From: an uncultured Clostridia bacterium
GTDB lineage: Bacteria; Bacillota; Clostridia; Christensenellales; CAG-314
Direction: 5' to 3'
Assembly: GCA_947586855.1 (NCBI GenBank)
Contig: CANPXV010000007.1
Location: 1-64,000 of the forward strand
Length of the DNA stretch: 64,000 nucleotides
Below, one piece after another: positions 37,717 through 48,305 of this stretch (the first letter of the stretch is position 1; every line of letters begins with the position of its first letter). Position numbers and translations under genes: made by a program. The notes under the pieces were generated by a model. It searched no databases. It had not been told where the DNA came from and was given only the letters and a program-made list of their open reading frames with translations.

Positions 37717-38919
37717 ATGAAAAACGTACTTGACGTACTCAAAGAGCGAGGCTATATCAAGCAAACGGTATTCGAAGACGAGCTGTACGAGCTTATGGGC
37801 AGTCAGCACATCACCTTCTACACGGGCTACGACCCCACGGCGGACAGCCTCACGGCGGGGCACTATGTCACGCTGATGGCCATGGCGCACTTGCAGCGGG
37901 CGGGGCACACCCCCATCATTCTGATAGGCGGCGGCACGGCAATGGTGGGCGACCCCACAGGCCGCACGGATATGCGCTCCATGCTCAGCAAGGAGACCAT
38001 CACCCACAATGTGGAGTGTTTCCGCAAGCAGATGTCCCGCTTTATCGACGTGGACAAGGCCATCTTCGTCAACAACGCCGATTGGCTGTGGAACCTCAAC
38101 TATATCGACTTTTTGCGGGAGATAGGCACTTGTTTTTCCGTCAATCAGATGCTGACAGCGGAGTGCTTCAAGCAGCGTTTGGAGCGTGGCCTCAGCTTTT
38201 TGGAGTTCAACTACATGCTGATGCAGGGCTACGACTTTTTGGTGCTCAACCGCAAGTACAATTGCGTATTGCAGACGGGCGGCGACGACCAATGGAGCAA
38301 TATGCTGGCCGGCGCCGACCTCATCCGCCGCAAGGAGGGCAAAAAGGCCTATGCGCTCACCTATACGCTGCTCACAACCTCCGACGGCAAAAAGATGGGC
38401 AAAACGGCCAAAGGCGCAGTGTGGCTGGACGCTGACAAAACTTCGCCCTTCGATTTCTTTCAATATTGGCGCAATGTAGAGGACGACCGTGTGGAAACCT
38501 GCCTCAAATTGCTCACTTTTGTGGATCTTGACGAGATCAGGCAGCTTACCGCCCACCGAGACGAGCGCATGAACGCCGCCAAGGAGCGCCTCGCCTACGA
38601 GGTGACGGCGATAGTGCACGGCAAGGACGTGGCCGACGAGGTTCTCCGTCAGGTAAGGGCGTCTTTTGCCGCCGATGTGCAAAACATGCCCACCGTTAGC
38701 ATTTCCTCCCCCGGCAACATCATCGATATTCTGGTCAAATGCGGCCAATGCAAGTCCAACGGCGAGGCCCGCAGATTGGTGGAGGGCGGCGGCGTGTCCG
38801 TCAACGATCAAAAAATCTCCTCGCCCAGCTGGACATTGCCGCAGGACGTGGCCGACAAGGGCGAATTTGTGTTGCACAGGGGCAAAAAGGTGCACCTGCG
38901 CATAGTTATCTCACAATGA
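37717..38919 (+). CDS. tyrS: tyrosyl-tRNA synthetase
   Basis: FYTGYDPTADSLTAGHYVTLM, KMGKT, C-terminal S4 domain. Confidence 0.95.
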   Translation: MKNVLDVLKERGYIKQTVFEDELYELMGSQHITFYTGYDPTADSLTAGHYVTLMAMAHLQRAGHTPIILIGGGTAMVGDPTGRTDMRSMLSKETITHNVECFRKQMSRFIDVDKAIFVNNADWLWNLNYIDFLREIGTCFSVNQMLTAECFKQRLERGLSFLEFNYMLMQGYDFLVLNRKYNCVLQTGGDDQWSNMLAGADLIRRKEGKKAYALTYTLLTTSDGKKMGKTAKGAVWLDADKTSPFDFFQYWRNVEDDRVETCLKLLTFVDLDEIRQLTAHRDERMNAAKERLAYEVTAIVHGKDVADEVLRQVRASFAADVQNMPTVSISSPGNIIDILVKCGQCKSNGEARRLVEGGGVSVNDQKISSPSWTLPQDVADKGEFVLHRGKKVHLRIVISQ

Positions 38920-39539
38920 AAGAATACACAACCATTGCCGCTCCTGTCACAGCAGAAACGGTGATAGAAAAATCCCGCTTTATCGCTGCGGCCGCACCCG
39001 TCGATACTCCCGAGCAGGCCATGGCCTTTGTCGAGTCCCGTCGCAAGCAGTTCTACGACGCCACCCACAATTGCTACGCCTTTGCCGTGGGCGACAAGGC
39101 CAAGTTCAGCGACGACGGCGAGCCGCAAGGCACGGCAGGGCTGCCCATTTTCGAGTGTATCCGCCAAAGCGGTCTGGATCACATCTGCGTGGTGGTCACT
39201 CGCTACTTCGGCGGCGTCAAGCTGGGCGCAGGAGGGCTGGTGCGTGCCTATAGCGGCTGCACGGCCGATTGTCTGCGCACGGCCGATCGCCTGTCAATGA
39301 CCGATTGCATTGTGGCGGAGGTGGTGGCGGACTACTCCTTCCTCAAACCTCTGCGCAAGGCATTGCTGCCCGTTGCCACCGAGCAAAACGTTTTCTACGA
39401 GGAAAAAGTGCGTCTACTATTCTTGTTTCCTGCGGTTTCGTATAATACTATTTCAGACATAGTATTGCAAAACACCCTCGGAAAGGGCATTTTGACGCAA
39501 AAAGAACGCCTTTTGGCCCATTTCGAAAAGCAACGCTGA
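38916..39539 (+). CDS. YigZ family (UPF0029/IMPACT) protein
   Basis: KSRFIAAAAPVDTPEQAMAFVE; FSDDGEPQGTAGLPI; VVTRYFGGVKLGAGGLVRAYSG; ATGA overlap with tyrS. Confidence 0.92.
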   Translation: MKEYTTIAAPVTAETVIEKSRFIAAAAPVDTPEQAMAFVESRRKQFYDATHNCYAFAVGDKAKFSDDGEPQGTAGLPIFECIRQSGLDHICVVVTRYFGGVKLGAGGLVRAYSGCTADCLRTADRLSMTDCIVAEVVADYSFLKPLRKALLPVATEQNVFYEEKVRLLFLFPAVSYNTISDIVLQNTLGKGILTQKERLLAHFEKQR

Positions 39540-39692
39540 GGCGGCCACTTCTTGTGCGGCAAAGGGCTTCGGAGCCTGTTTTCAACAAATTTTCTGTAAA
39601 TTTTTCGCTTATATTTTGCTTGCACGTCCCGTTCGGTCGGCGTGGAGCAAGTGCCTTTGCGCTCCCGTTCGGGCGTGGGGCAAGGAAAGGAT

Positions 39693-40325
39693 ATGTCAAA
39701 AATAACACTCAAAGGCGCCAATCTGCTTGCGCCGCTGCCCGTGGTCATGGTGTCTCTCGGCGACGGGCAAATGGACAACATCATCACGGTGGCCTGGACG
39801 GGGATAGTCTGTTCCAACCCGCCCCGAGTCTACATATCCGTGCGGCAGGACCGTCACAGTCACGGCATGTTGCGCAAGGGCGGCGATTTTGTCATCAATT
39901 TTACCACGGCCGACTTGCTTGCCGCCTGCGATTGGTGCGGTGTGCGCAGCGGACGGGATTTCGACAAATTTTCCGAGATGGGCCTCACCAAGGCGCCCGC
40001 CTCCAAGGTTTCTTCGCCCCTGATTGCCGAGAGCCCCGTCAACATCGAGTGCCGTGTGTTCGACGTGTTGCCGCTTGGCTCGCACGATATGTTTTTGGCG
40101 GACGTGTTGGCGGTGGACGTGGACGAGTCGCTTGTGGACGACAAGGGCGCAATCGACTATTCCAAGGCGCATTTGGTCAGCTATCAGCACGGAGAGTACT
40201 ACGCCACAGGCAAGCATCTGGGGCGATTTGGATTTTCCGCACAGCGCCGCTACATTCACAAATACGGCAAGGGCGTGCACGCCATGAGCGACAGTCCGCT
40301 TACCAAGCGCCGCCCTCGCAGCTAA
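39693..40325 (+). CDS. flavin reductase-like domain protein
   Basis: PLPVVMVSLGDG...NIITVAWTGIVCSNPPRVYISVR...FVINFTTADL. Confidence 0.85.
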   Translation: MSKITLKGANLLAPLPVVMVSLGDGQMDNIITVAWTGIVCSNPPRVYISVRQDRHSHGMLRKGGDFVINFTTADLLAACDWCGVRSGRDFDKFSEMGLTKAPASKVSSPLIAESPVNIECRVFDVLPLGSHDMFLADVLAVDVDESLVDDKGAIDYSKAHLVSYQHGEYYATGKHLGRFGFSAQRRYIHKYGKGVHAMSDSPLTKRRPRS

Positions 40326-40353
40326 CAGAGCAACATTTTTGGGGAGCAACAAG

Positions 40354-42570
40354 GTGAATCTTCAACATCTCAACGACGCACAATTGCAGGCAGTCACTGC
40401 GCCTATGGGGCCGATATTGGTATTGGCGGGGGCAGGCAGCGGCAAGACACGTGTGCTTACCAACCGAATATTGTATCTTGTGCAGGATTGCGGCGTGCAC
40501 CCCTCCGAAATACTTGCCATCACCTTCACCAACAAGGCCGCCAACGAGATGAAGCGCCGCCTGTACGAGTTCGACTGCGACGCCCAATTTATGCACGTCT
40601 CCACGATACACTCTTTTTGTGCCTCGGTGTTGCGCAGCGAGTACAAGGCGTTGCAATTTGGCAGCAATTTTTCCATCTACGACGAGTCGGAGAAGCGCAC
40701 CGTGCTCAAACAAGTGGCCAAGTCGGTGTTCAGCGATGTGCCGGCGCAGATGCTGGACAGCTTTGCCGACAGCATTTCCGACATCAAAAACAACGCCCCG
40801 GAGCTGTTGGACGGGGACATTGCGCAACTTGCCTGCTCGGACGAATATCTGATGGAGCAAATGGACAGGCTTTCACAGGCGGCGTCCTGCTCCGACAATG
40901 CCGAGATCATCGACGTCATCAACGGCTACCGCACCAGAATGTTGCAAAACAACGCCATGGATTTTGACGACCTGCTGTACTACGTGCACAAACTTTTCGG
41001 CAACGAGCAGATCCTGCAAAAATATCGCCAACGTTTCCGCTACATTTTGATAGACGAGTTTCAGGACACCAACAAGGTGCAGTACGACATCTTCAAGATG
41101 CTTGCCGGACAGGACGGCAACATATTTGTGGTGGGGGACGACGACCAATCCATCTACGGTTGGAGGGGAGCCGACGCCTACAATCTCAAAAAGTTCGAAA
41201 GGGATTTTTCCAACTGCCACATCTACAAGTTAGAGCAAAACTACCGCTCCACCAAGCGCATTTTGGAGGCGGCCAACGCCCTCATCGCCCCCAACGACAA
41301 CAGATTTGACAAGGTGCTGTGGACGGACAACCCCGAAGGCGTCAAGGTGCAGCTGTACACCGCCTATAACGAGCTGGACGAGGCCTACTACGTGGTGGAG
41401 CAGCTCAAAAACCTGCGCTACATGCAGCCCAACGGCCGTTTCAGGGATTTTGCCATATTGATGCGCGTCAACGCCCTTTCTCGCAGTTTCGAGCAGCAAT
41501 TGCAGCAAAACGGCATACCTTTCAAGGTTTTTGGCGGATTCAAGTTCTTCGAGCGGCGAGAGGTCAAGGACGCCCTTGCCTACATGAAGTTGGTGCACAA
41601 TCCCTACGACGCCGAGGCCTTTGTGCGTGCGCTGAACGTGCCTCGCAGGCGGGGCATAGGCGACAGCACTGTTGCCAAGCTGAGGGATCTATCGGTGGAG
41701 TACGGCATACCCATGACGGACGTCATCTCCGACGAGCGCAATCTGGAAGGTTTCAACTCTGCCATGCGCACCAAGCTGACCGATTTCCACAAGCTCACGG
41801 CCAAGCTGGGAGAGCTTTCCGTCACGCAAAATGTCAGCGTTTTTGTGCATACTATGTTGGAGATGTTGGATTTCCGCAAGGCGCTCATCGAGGCGGACGA
41901 GGAGGATCGTGCACTCAACATCGACGAGCTGGAAGAGTCCGTTGCGGAGTTTCTCCAAGCCGACCCGCAGGGCACCTTGGCCGACTATCTGCAAACGGTG
42001 GGGCTGGCGCAGGACGCCGACGAGATGAACGACGCCGACTACGTCACCCTTGCCACCATACACGCCGTCAAAGGGCTGGAATTTCGCACCGTGTTTGTGG
42101 TGGGCATGGAGGAGGGGTTGTTTCCCATTTCCCGTGCCACCTACGAGGCGGAGGGCATGCAGGAGGAGCGCCGTCTGATATACGTTGCCGCCACCCGTGC
42201 CGAGGAACGGCTGTATTTTACCCGAGCCCAAACTCGTTTTATGTGGGGTCAGCGCAAAAAAAACCTTGCCAGCCGCTACTTCAACGAGGTGCAAAAGCTG
42301 TATGTGCCCAAGCGCCCGCCGCTAAACGAGGCGCAGCTGCACGACGACAGGCTGTTGGACAGGCTAAACAATGCCGAGTATCGCCGCCCGATGCCCTCTG
42401 CGCCCACCGCCAACGAGACGGATTTCCGTGCCGGGCAAAAGGTGGAGCACAGCTCCTTCGGCAAGGGCATGATACTGCGTATCAACGGGCCGATTGCCGA
42501 CGTCGTGTTCGAGGGCGTGGGAAAAAAGACCCTCAACGTCAAGTTTGCGCCCCTCAAAGTCATCAAATAA
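40354..42570 (+). CDS. pcrA: UvrD/PcrA-type ATP-dependent DNA helicase
   Basis: VLAGAGSGKTRVLTNRI, DEFQDTN, GDDDQSIYGWRGA; GTG start after GGGGAG. Confidence 0.93.
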   Translation: MNLQHLNDAQLQAVTAPMGPILVLAGAGSGKTRVLTNRILYLVQDCGVHPSEILAITFTNKAANEMKRRLYEFDCDAQFMHVSTIHSFCASVLRSEYKALQFGSNFSIYDESEKRTVLKQVAKSVFSDVPAQMLDSFADSISDIKNNAPELLDGDIAQLACSDEYLMEQMDRLSQAASCSDNAEIIDVINGYRTRMLQNNAMDFDDLLYYVHKLFGNEQILQKYRQRFRYILIDEFQDTNKVQYDIFKMLAGQDGNIFVVGDDDQSIYGWRGADAYNLKKFERDFSNCHIYKLEQNYRSTKRILEAANALIAPNDNRFDKVLWTDNPEGVKVQLYTAYNELDEAYYVVEQLKNLRYMQPNGRFRDFAILMRVNALSRSFEQQLQQNGIPFKVFGGFKFFERREVKDALAYMKLVHNPYDAEAFVRALNVPRRRGIGDSTVAKLRDLSVEYGIPMTDVISDERNLEGFNSAMRTKLTDFHKLTAKLGELSVTQNVSVFVHTMLEMLDFRKALIEADEEDRALNIDELEESVAEFLQADPQGTLADYLQTVGLAQDADEMNDADYVTLATIHAVKGLEFRTVFVVGMEEGLFPISRATYEAEGMQEERRLIYVAATRAEERLYFTRAQTRFMWGQRKKNLASRYFNEVQKLYVPKRPPLNEAQLHDDRLLDRLNNAEYRRPMPSAPTANETDFRAGQKVEHSSFGKGMILRINGPIADVVFEGVGKKTLNVKFAPLKVIK

Positions 42571-42585
42571 CGGAGAAAAACTACC

Positions 42586-44532
42586 ATGACAATGCAGCAA
42601 ATGGTCGATCAACTCAACAAATGGGCCTATCAGTACTATGTTCTGGACGATCCATCTGTGCCCGATACCACCTACGATGCGCTGTACGATCAGCTTGTGC
42701 TGTTGGAAAAGCAAACAGGCGTCGTCCTGCCCGACAGTCCCACTCGCAGGGTGGGCGGAGAGCCGCTTAAAGGCTTTGTGCAGCACAACCACCTCAAAAG
42801 GCTGTACAGTCTGGACAAGGTGCAGAGCTTCGGCGAGCTGCATGATTGGGTGGACCGTGTGCAAAAGGCGCTGGGCAAAACGGAGTTTACCGTGGAGTTG
42901 AAGTACGACGGCCTCACCGTCAACGTGACCTATCGCAACGGGCAGATGACGGGCGCCGCCACAAGAGGCAACGGCGTTGTGGGCGAGGACATCACCGAGC
43001 AGGTCAAGACCATACGTTCGGTGCCGCTTACCGTGCCCTTTGACGGCGTATGCGAGTTGCAGGGCGAGGGCATCATGCGGCTGTCCGTTTTGCGCCGCTA
43101 CAACGCCGCCCACCCCGACGACGCTCTCAAAAACGCACGCAATGCCGCCGCCGGTGCGATACGCAACCTCAACCCCAAGGTGACGGCGGAGCGCAATCTG
43201 GACGTGGTGTTTTACAGCAACGGCTATCAGGAGGGGCTGCCCGTCTCCTCGCAAACGCAGCTGGTGGATTTTTTGCGTTCGTGCGGATTTTTGACCAACA
43301 ACGTGTTCCAAAAGGCGTACAACTACGAGCAGATCAAGGCGATAATAGAGCAAATCGGGCAGGATCGCCCCAACTACGACTTTTTGATAGACGGCGTCGT
43401 CATCAAGGTAAACGATTTTGCCCTGCGAGAGCAGCTTGGCTACACGGACAAATTTCCCAAATGGGCCGTGGCCTACAAGTTTGACGCCGAGCAGGTCACC
43501 ACCGAGCTGTTGGATGTCGATTGGCAGGTGGGGCGCACGGGCAAACTTACCCCCATCGGCAAAATGGAGCCTGTGGAGCTGTGCGGGGCCACCATCAGGC
43601 GTGCCACCCTCAACAACTACGGCGATATCATACGCAAACGCCTCAAAAAGCATGCTTTGGTGTTTTTGCGGCGCAGCAACGACGTCATACCGGAAGTGCT
43701 TGGTGCCGCCGAGGAGGGCGGCGAGGCCATCGAACGCCCAACCGTGTGCCCTGCGTGCGGATCCCCCTTGCAGCAAGTGGGGGCCAATCTCTATTGCACC
43801 AACGCCGAGCATTGCCGTCCGCAGATAGTGTCCCGTATCGCTCACTATTGCTCCAAAAACGCCTGCGACATCGACGGTATCAGCGACAAAACGGTAGAGC
43901 TGTTGGTGGACAAACTGGGCGTGCGCTCCGTGGCCGACTTGTACGACCTCACAGAGGAGCAGCTTGGCTCGGTGTTTGTTTCGGGCGGACGAGAGTCCAA
44001 AAAGGCGCAAAACGTCCTTCTCGCCATCGAAAACAGCAAAAAAGTGCCCCTTGCGCAGTTTATTTTTGCGCTGGGGCTGGACAACGTCGGCACTGTAACT
44101 GCACGGGATCTGGCCGCCCGCTTCGGCAGCGTACAAAATCTGGCCGCCGCCACAGCCGAGCAGCTTGTTGCCATCAACGGCGTTGGCGACGTGGTGGCCG
44201 AAGGCATAGTGCAATTTTTTGCAGAGCCGCAAAACCGAGACATCTTGCAACGTCTGGACGCTTTGGGCATACACCCCACCTATCTTGCCCCGCACACAAG
44301 CGGTGTTTTCAGCGGCAAAAAAGTGGTGCTTACGGGCAGTTTGCAAACGCTGACACGCTCGCAGGCCTCCAAGCTGATAGAGCAAAACGGCGGCGAAACG
44401 GCCTCGTCCGTCAGCAAATCGGTCAATCTGGTGGTGGTGGGCGCCGATGCGGGCAGCAAGCTGGACAAGGCCCGTGCTCTCGGCATCGAAATCATCGACG
44501 AACAGCAATTTTTGTCCCTGCTCAACTCCTGA
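42586..44532 (+). CDS. ligA: NAD-dependent DNA ligase
   Basis: ELKYDGLTVNVTYRNG, zinc finger, HhH repeats, BRCT domain. Confidence 0.96.
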   Translation: MTMQQMVDQLNKWAYQYYVLDDPSVPDTTYDALYDQLVLLEKQTGVVLPDSPTRRVGGEPLKGFVQHNHLKRLYSLDKVQSFGELHDWVDRVQKALGKTEFTVELKYDGLTVNVTYRNGQMTGAATRGNGVVGEDITEQVKTIRSVPLTVPFDGVCELQGEGIMRLSVLRRYNAAHPDDALKNARNAAAGAIRNLNPKVTAERNLDVVFYSNGYQEGLPVSSQTQLVDFLRSCGFLTNNVFQKAYNYEQIKAIIEQIGQDRPNYDFLIDGVVIKVNDFALREQLGYTDKFPKWAVAYKFDAEQVTTELLDVDWQVGRTGKLTPIGKMEPVELCGATIRRATLNNYGDIIRKRLKKHALVFLRRSNDVIPEVLGAAEEGGEAIERPTVCPACGSPLQQVGANLYCTNAEHCRPQIVSRIAHYCSKNACDIDGISDKTVELLVDKLGVRSVADLYDLTEEQLGSVFVSGGRESKKAQNVLLAIENSKKVPLAQFIFALGLDNVGTVTARDLAARFGSVQNLAAATAEQLVAINGVGDVVAEGIVQFFAEPQNRDILQRLDALGIHPTYLAPHTSGVFSGKKVVLTGSLQTLTRSQASKLIEQNGGETASSVSKSVNLVVVGADAGSKLDKARALGIEIIDEQQFLSLLNS

Positions 44533-44635
44533 CCCACCCCTTTGCTGCACAAGATAGCCCTTTGCCCCCTGCGCCTTGCCCCTTTGTTGCGCAAAGAACC
44601 ACAACATCGCATGTGGAATAATTTCAGACACCCAC

Positions 44636-44677
44636 CCCGAATATCTTTTTTCAAACCGAAAAAAAACGATATTCGGG
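44636..44677. terminator. long inverted repeat after ligA
   Basis: CCCGAATATC ... GATATTCGGG with inner TTTTTTC/GAAAAAA. Confidence 0.5.
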
Positions 44678-44744
44678 ATCCCGCAGACGGCTCACGCCGC
44701 CTGTTTTCATTTCGCCACTTTTTCGCTCGATCCCTGACCCACAA

Positions 44745-45300
44745 ATTGCTCTCCCCACTCTCTTTCTTCCTCTTTTTTCTCTCCCTTTTTTCTTCTCTTT
44801 CTTTTCTCTTTCATTTTTTTGATTTTTCTTTTTTCTCCCGCCCGCCCATTTTTCGTCGCTTAATTTCTCACCCATCTCTCAAATTTTAATATTTTTTTGT
44901 AATTTTTTCCATATTCTTCTCGCATTTTTTCTCTTTTTCTCGCCGCCGATAACCTCACCCTCGTCCGCCGCCTCCTTTCTCCCTTCCTCTATCCTCTATT
45001 CTCTCTTCTCTCTTTTTATCTTTCTCCCTCTCTTTTCTCTCTTTTATTTTTTTCTTTGATTTTTCTTTTTTCTCCCGCCCGCCAAATCTCCGTTCTCAAA
45101 CTCAAATTTTAATAATTTTTTGTAATTTTTTTCCTGTTCTTCTCGCATTTTTCTCGCCGCCGATACCCTCACCCACTCGCCCCCTCTCTTTTTTTCTTCT
45201 CTCTCTTCCTTCTCCTCTCTCTTTCTTCCTCTTTTTTCTCTCCCTTCTTTTTTCTTTTTTTCTTTTCTATCTTTTATTTTCCCCCTTTTCTTTCTTCCCA
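44745..45300 (+). repeat. pyrimidine-rich tract containing two ~130-bp direct repeats
   Basis: ttgatttttcttttttctcccgcccgcc...ctcaaattttaat...ttctcgcat...tctcgccgccgata repeated at ~44818 and ~45056. Confidence 0.85.
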
Positions 45301-45468
45301 CCGCCCGTTTTCGCCGAGGGCCGCTCGGTGTTTTTGCGCTATCCCGCTTTTCGGGTGTGGCGGATAATAAATAATAATATATTTACACTATATTTTCGCT
45401 CAATATCGATTGAAAAAATTTTTTCTCTGTGCTACAATATACTATTGAGAAATATCGGAGCGCAAATC

Positions 45469-46347
45469 ATGAAAAGTATGACAGGTTACGGCAAGGCCAC
45501 CGTCTTGCGAGACAACCGAGAGCTCACGGTGGAGCTCAAAACCGTCAACCACCGTTTTTTGGACATTTCCACCAAGATCCCCCGCACGTTCATTTCCTGC
45601 GAGGACATCATTCGCAACGTTTTGGCCAAGGGGTTGTCTCGGGGGCATGTGGACGTGTTTCTCAACTACACCCGTGTGGGCGATTCGGACAAGCGTGTCG
45701 TCGTGGACGCAGCCCTTGCGCAGCAATATGTCGATGCGGCGCACAGTCTCAGTCAGGCCTTTCCGGAGTTGCATCACGATTTCAACATCAGCGCCCTTAT
45801 GCGTGCCGGTGACGTGCTGTCGCTGCAACAGGTGGATGAGGACGACGCCGTTTTGCGAGAAATGGTGGCGGAGGCCATGCAAAGTGCGGTGGACAACCTC
45901 AACGCCATGAGGGAGACAGAGGGCAACGCTCTGCAAAAGGACTTGCTGTCCAAGATAGACGTCGTGGAGGCCCTGCTTGCCCGTGCGGAGGGCTTTGCCC
46001 CCAAGGTGGCCGAGCAATATCGCACCCGATTGCAGGCACGTCTTGCCGAGGCGTTGGGAGATATCGAGCTGGACGAAGGCAAGCTGGCCAACGAAGTGTG
46101 TCTGTTTGCCGACAAATCCTGTATCGACGAGGAGATCACTCGTCTGCACAGCCACATCGCCCACGCCCGAGAGATACTTCATTCGGACGGGCCCGTGGGG
46201 CGCAAGCTGGATTTTTTGGTGCAGGAGTTCAACCGAGAGGCCAACACCATATGCAGCAAATCTGCCGACCTCGACCTGACCAACGTTGCGTTGGAAATGA
46301 AAAACGAGATAGAAAAGATCCGCGAACAAGTACAAAATTTGGAATAA
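45469..46347 (+). CDS. yicC: YicC/YloC family endoribonuclease
   Basis: MKSMTGYGKATV...ELKTVNHRFLDIS; C-terminal GRKLDFLVQEFNREANTICSKS. Confidence 0.94.
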   Translation: MKSMTGYGKATVLRDNRELTVELKTVNHRFLDISTKIPRTFISCEDIIRNVLAKGLSRGHVDVFLNYTRVGDSDKRVVVDAALAQQYVDAAHSLSQAFPELHHDFNISALMRAGDVLSLQQVDEDDAVLREMVAEAMQSAVDNLNAMRETEGNALQKDLLSKIDVVEALLARAEGFAPKVAEQYRTRLQARLAEALGDIELDEGKLANEVCLFADKSCIDEEITRLHSHIAHAREILHSDGPVGRKLDFLVQEFNREANTICSKSADLDLTNVALEMKNEIEKIREQVQNLE

Positions 46348-46372
46348 AATCCACAGGAGATAAGACAAAATT

Positions 46373-46945
46373 ATGGAAGAAAAGAAACAAGGCAAGCTGA
46401 TAATCATTTCCGGTCCAAGCGGAGCGGGAAAGGGAACGATATGCGCCGAGCTTATGCGGCAGATGCCCGATCTGGTGCTGTCCTGTTCCGTAACAACCCG
46501 TGCACCCCGTGCCAACGAGCGCAGGGATCGCAGCTATTTTTTCGTGTCGGAGGAGACTTTTCTCGATATGGTGCGCAAAAACGAGCTGTTGGAGTACGAC
46601 CAGCACTTCGAAAACTACTACGGCACACCCAAAAAGTTTGTGGTGGATATGCTCAACTTCGGCAAGGACGTCATTTTGGAAATTGACGTCAAGGGTGCGT
46701 TGCAGGTCAAGCAAAACTATCAGGACAGCATTTTGTTCTTCATCGAGGCCCCCAGCGAGCAGGCCCTCTACGAGCGCCTCAAAAAGAGAGGCTCCGAAAG
46801 CGAAGATAAAATTCAGATCCGCATGGCACGCAACAAGTTGGAGCTGGCGCAGCGTCACAAGTACGACTACTGCATCATGAACGACGACGTGGACAGGGCC
46901 GTGGCGGAAATCATAGACATTTTGAAGCAAAGGAGAGAAAAATGA
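46373..46945 (+). CDS. gmk: guanylate kinase
   Basis: LIIISGPSGAGKGTI, SVTTRAPRANE. Confidence 0.96.
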   Translation: MEEKKQGKLIIISGPSGAGKGTICAELMRQMPDLVLSCSVTTRAPRANERRDRSYFFVSEETFLDMVRKNELLEYDQHFENYYGTPKKFVVDMLNFGKDVILEIDVKGALQVKQNYQDSILFFIEAPSEQALYERLKKRGSESEDKIQIRMARNKLELAQRHKYDYCIMNDDVDRAVAEIIDILKQRREK

Positions 46946-47127
46946 TAACCAAACCTCCCATTGACGAACTGACCGAAAAGGCCGGCGACAAGTACACGCT
47001 TTGCTGCGTGGTGGCCAAGCGCGCCAAGGAGCTTAACAACAGCCCCGAGCTGCCGCAAAACTTCAAGCCCATCACCTACGCCGCAGGAGAATTTGACGAC
47101 GGCATAACGGAAATCGCCAAAAAGTGA
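46942..47127 (+). CDS. rpoZ: DNA-directed RNA polymerase omega subunit
   Basis: ITKPPIDELTEKAGDKYTLCCVVAKRAKEL; between gmk and coaBC. Confidence 0.92.
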   Translation: MITKPPIDELTEKAGDKYTLCCVVAKRAKELNNSPELPQNFKPITYAAGEFDDGITEIAKK

Positions 47128-48305
47128 TGAGACTTTCGGGTAAAAACATAGTTGTGGGCGTAACGGGCGGCATAGCTGTCTACAAGGTGTGTCAGCTTGT
47201 GCGCCTCTTCAAAAAATTGGGTGCCAACGTGGACGTCATCATGACGAAAAATGCCACGCAATTTGTCACGCCGCTCACCTTCGAGACCCTTTCCAACCGT
47301 CCGGTTGTCACGGATATGTTCAAAAGGGGCGGCCATTGGGAGGTGGAGCACATTTCCCTTGCCAAAAAAGCCGACCTTTTTGTGGTAAGTCCCGCAACGG
47401 CCAACATTGTGGGCAAGCTGGCCAACGGCATTGCCGACGACATGTTGTCCACAACCCTCATGGCGACCACTGCGCCCATTGTGCTGTGCCCCGCCATGAA
47501 TGTCAACATGTACCGCAGCAAGAGCTTCAACGCCAATTTGCAAAAGCTGACGGAGCGAGGTGTGCATGTGGTGCAGTCGGAGACGGGCTTTCTGGCGTGC
47601 GGCGACGTGGGCGAGGGCCGTATGGCCGAGCCGGAGACCATCTTGCAGCATTGTTTGCAGATTATCAGCCCCGTGTGGGATATGGAGGGCAAGCGTGTGT
47701 TGGTCACTTGCGGCGCCACGATAGAGAAGTTGGACGACGTCAGGTACATCACCAATTTTTCCAGCGGCAAAATGGGCGCAAGCGTGGTGCAGGCGGCCTT
47801 GGACAGGGGAGCGGAAGTCACGGCCGTTTGCGGCAATCACACCGCCCCGATAGACCCCCGTGCGCATATCGTGGAGGTGCAGACCACCCAACAAATGCTG
47901 GATGCCGTGCTGGACGCAGCGCCCCAACAGGATATTTTTGTTTTGGCGGGCGCCCCTTGCGACTATCGACCCGAAAGCGTTTCTCCCACCAAGCTGAAAG
48001 CGGACTCTCTCACGCTGACTTTTGTCAAAAACCCCGATATTGCCCGCATTTTGGGCAAAAAAAAAGGAGAAAAATTTTTGTGCATTTTTGCCGCCGAAAC
48101 GGATAACGGCTTGGCCAACGCCCGCAGCAAATTGCAAAGCAAGCATGCCGACCTGGCGGTGCTCAACGACGTCAAGCACAACGACGTGTTCGGCAGCGAC
48201 ACAAACGTCGTCACCTTTGTCACCAAAGAGGGTGCCACCGACTATCCGCAGATGTCCAAGGCGGATGTGGCGCAGCTGATTTTGGACAGGGCGTTGGGCA
48301 AATGA
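47127..48305 (+). CDS. coaBC: phosphopantothenoylcysteine decarboxylase / phosphopantothenate-cysteine ligase
   Basis: VGVTGGIAVYK, PAMNVNMY, CGATIEKLDDVRYITNFSSGKMG. Confidence 0.95.
   Translation: MRLSGKNIVVGVTGGIAVYKVCQLVRLFKKLGANVDVIMTKNATQFVTPLTFETLSNRPVVTDMFKRGGHWEVEHISLAKKADLFVVSPATANIVGKLANGIADDMLSTTLMATTAPIVLCPAMNVNMYRSKSFNANLQKLTERGVHVVQSETGFLACGDVGEGRMAEPETILQHCLQIISPVWDMEGKRVLVTCGATIEKLDDVRYITNFSSGKMGASVVQAALDRGAEVTAVCGNHTAPIDPRAHIVEVQTTQQMLDAVLDAAPQQDIFVLAGAPCDYRPESVSPTKLKADSLTLTFVKNPDIARILGKKKGEKFLCIFAAETDNGLANARSKLQSKHADLAVLNDVKHNDVFGSDTNVVTFVTKEGATDYPQMSKADVAQLILDRALGK

Noticed and set aside
42364-44631. 755-aa - strand ORF
   Set aside because: Antisense to ligA; no recognisable domain.
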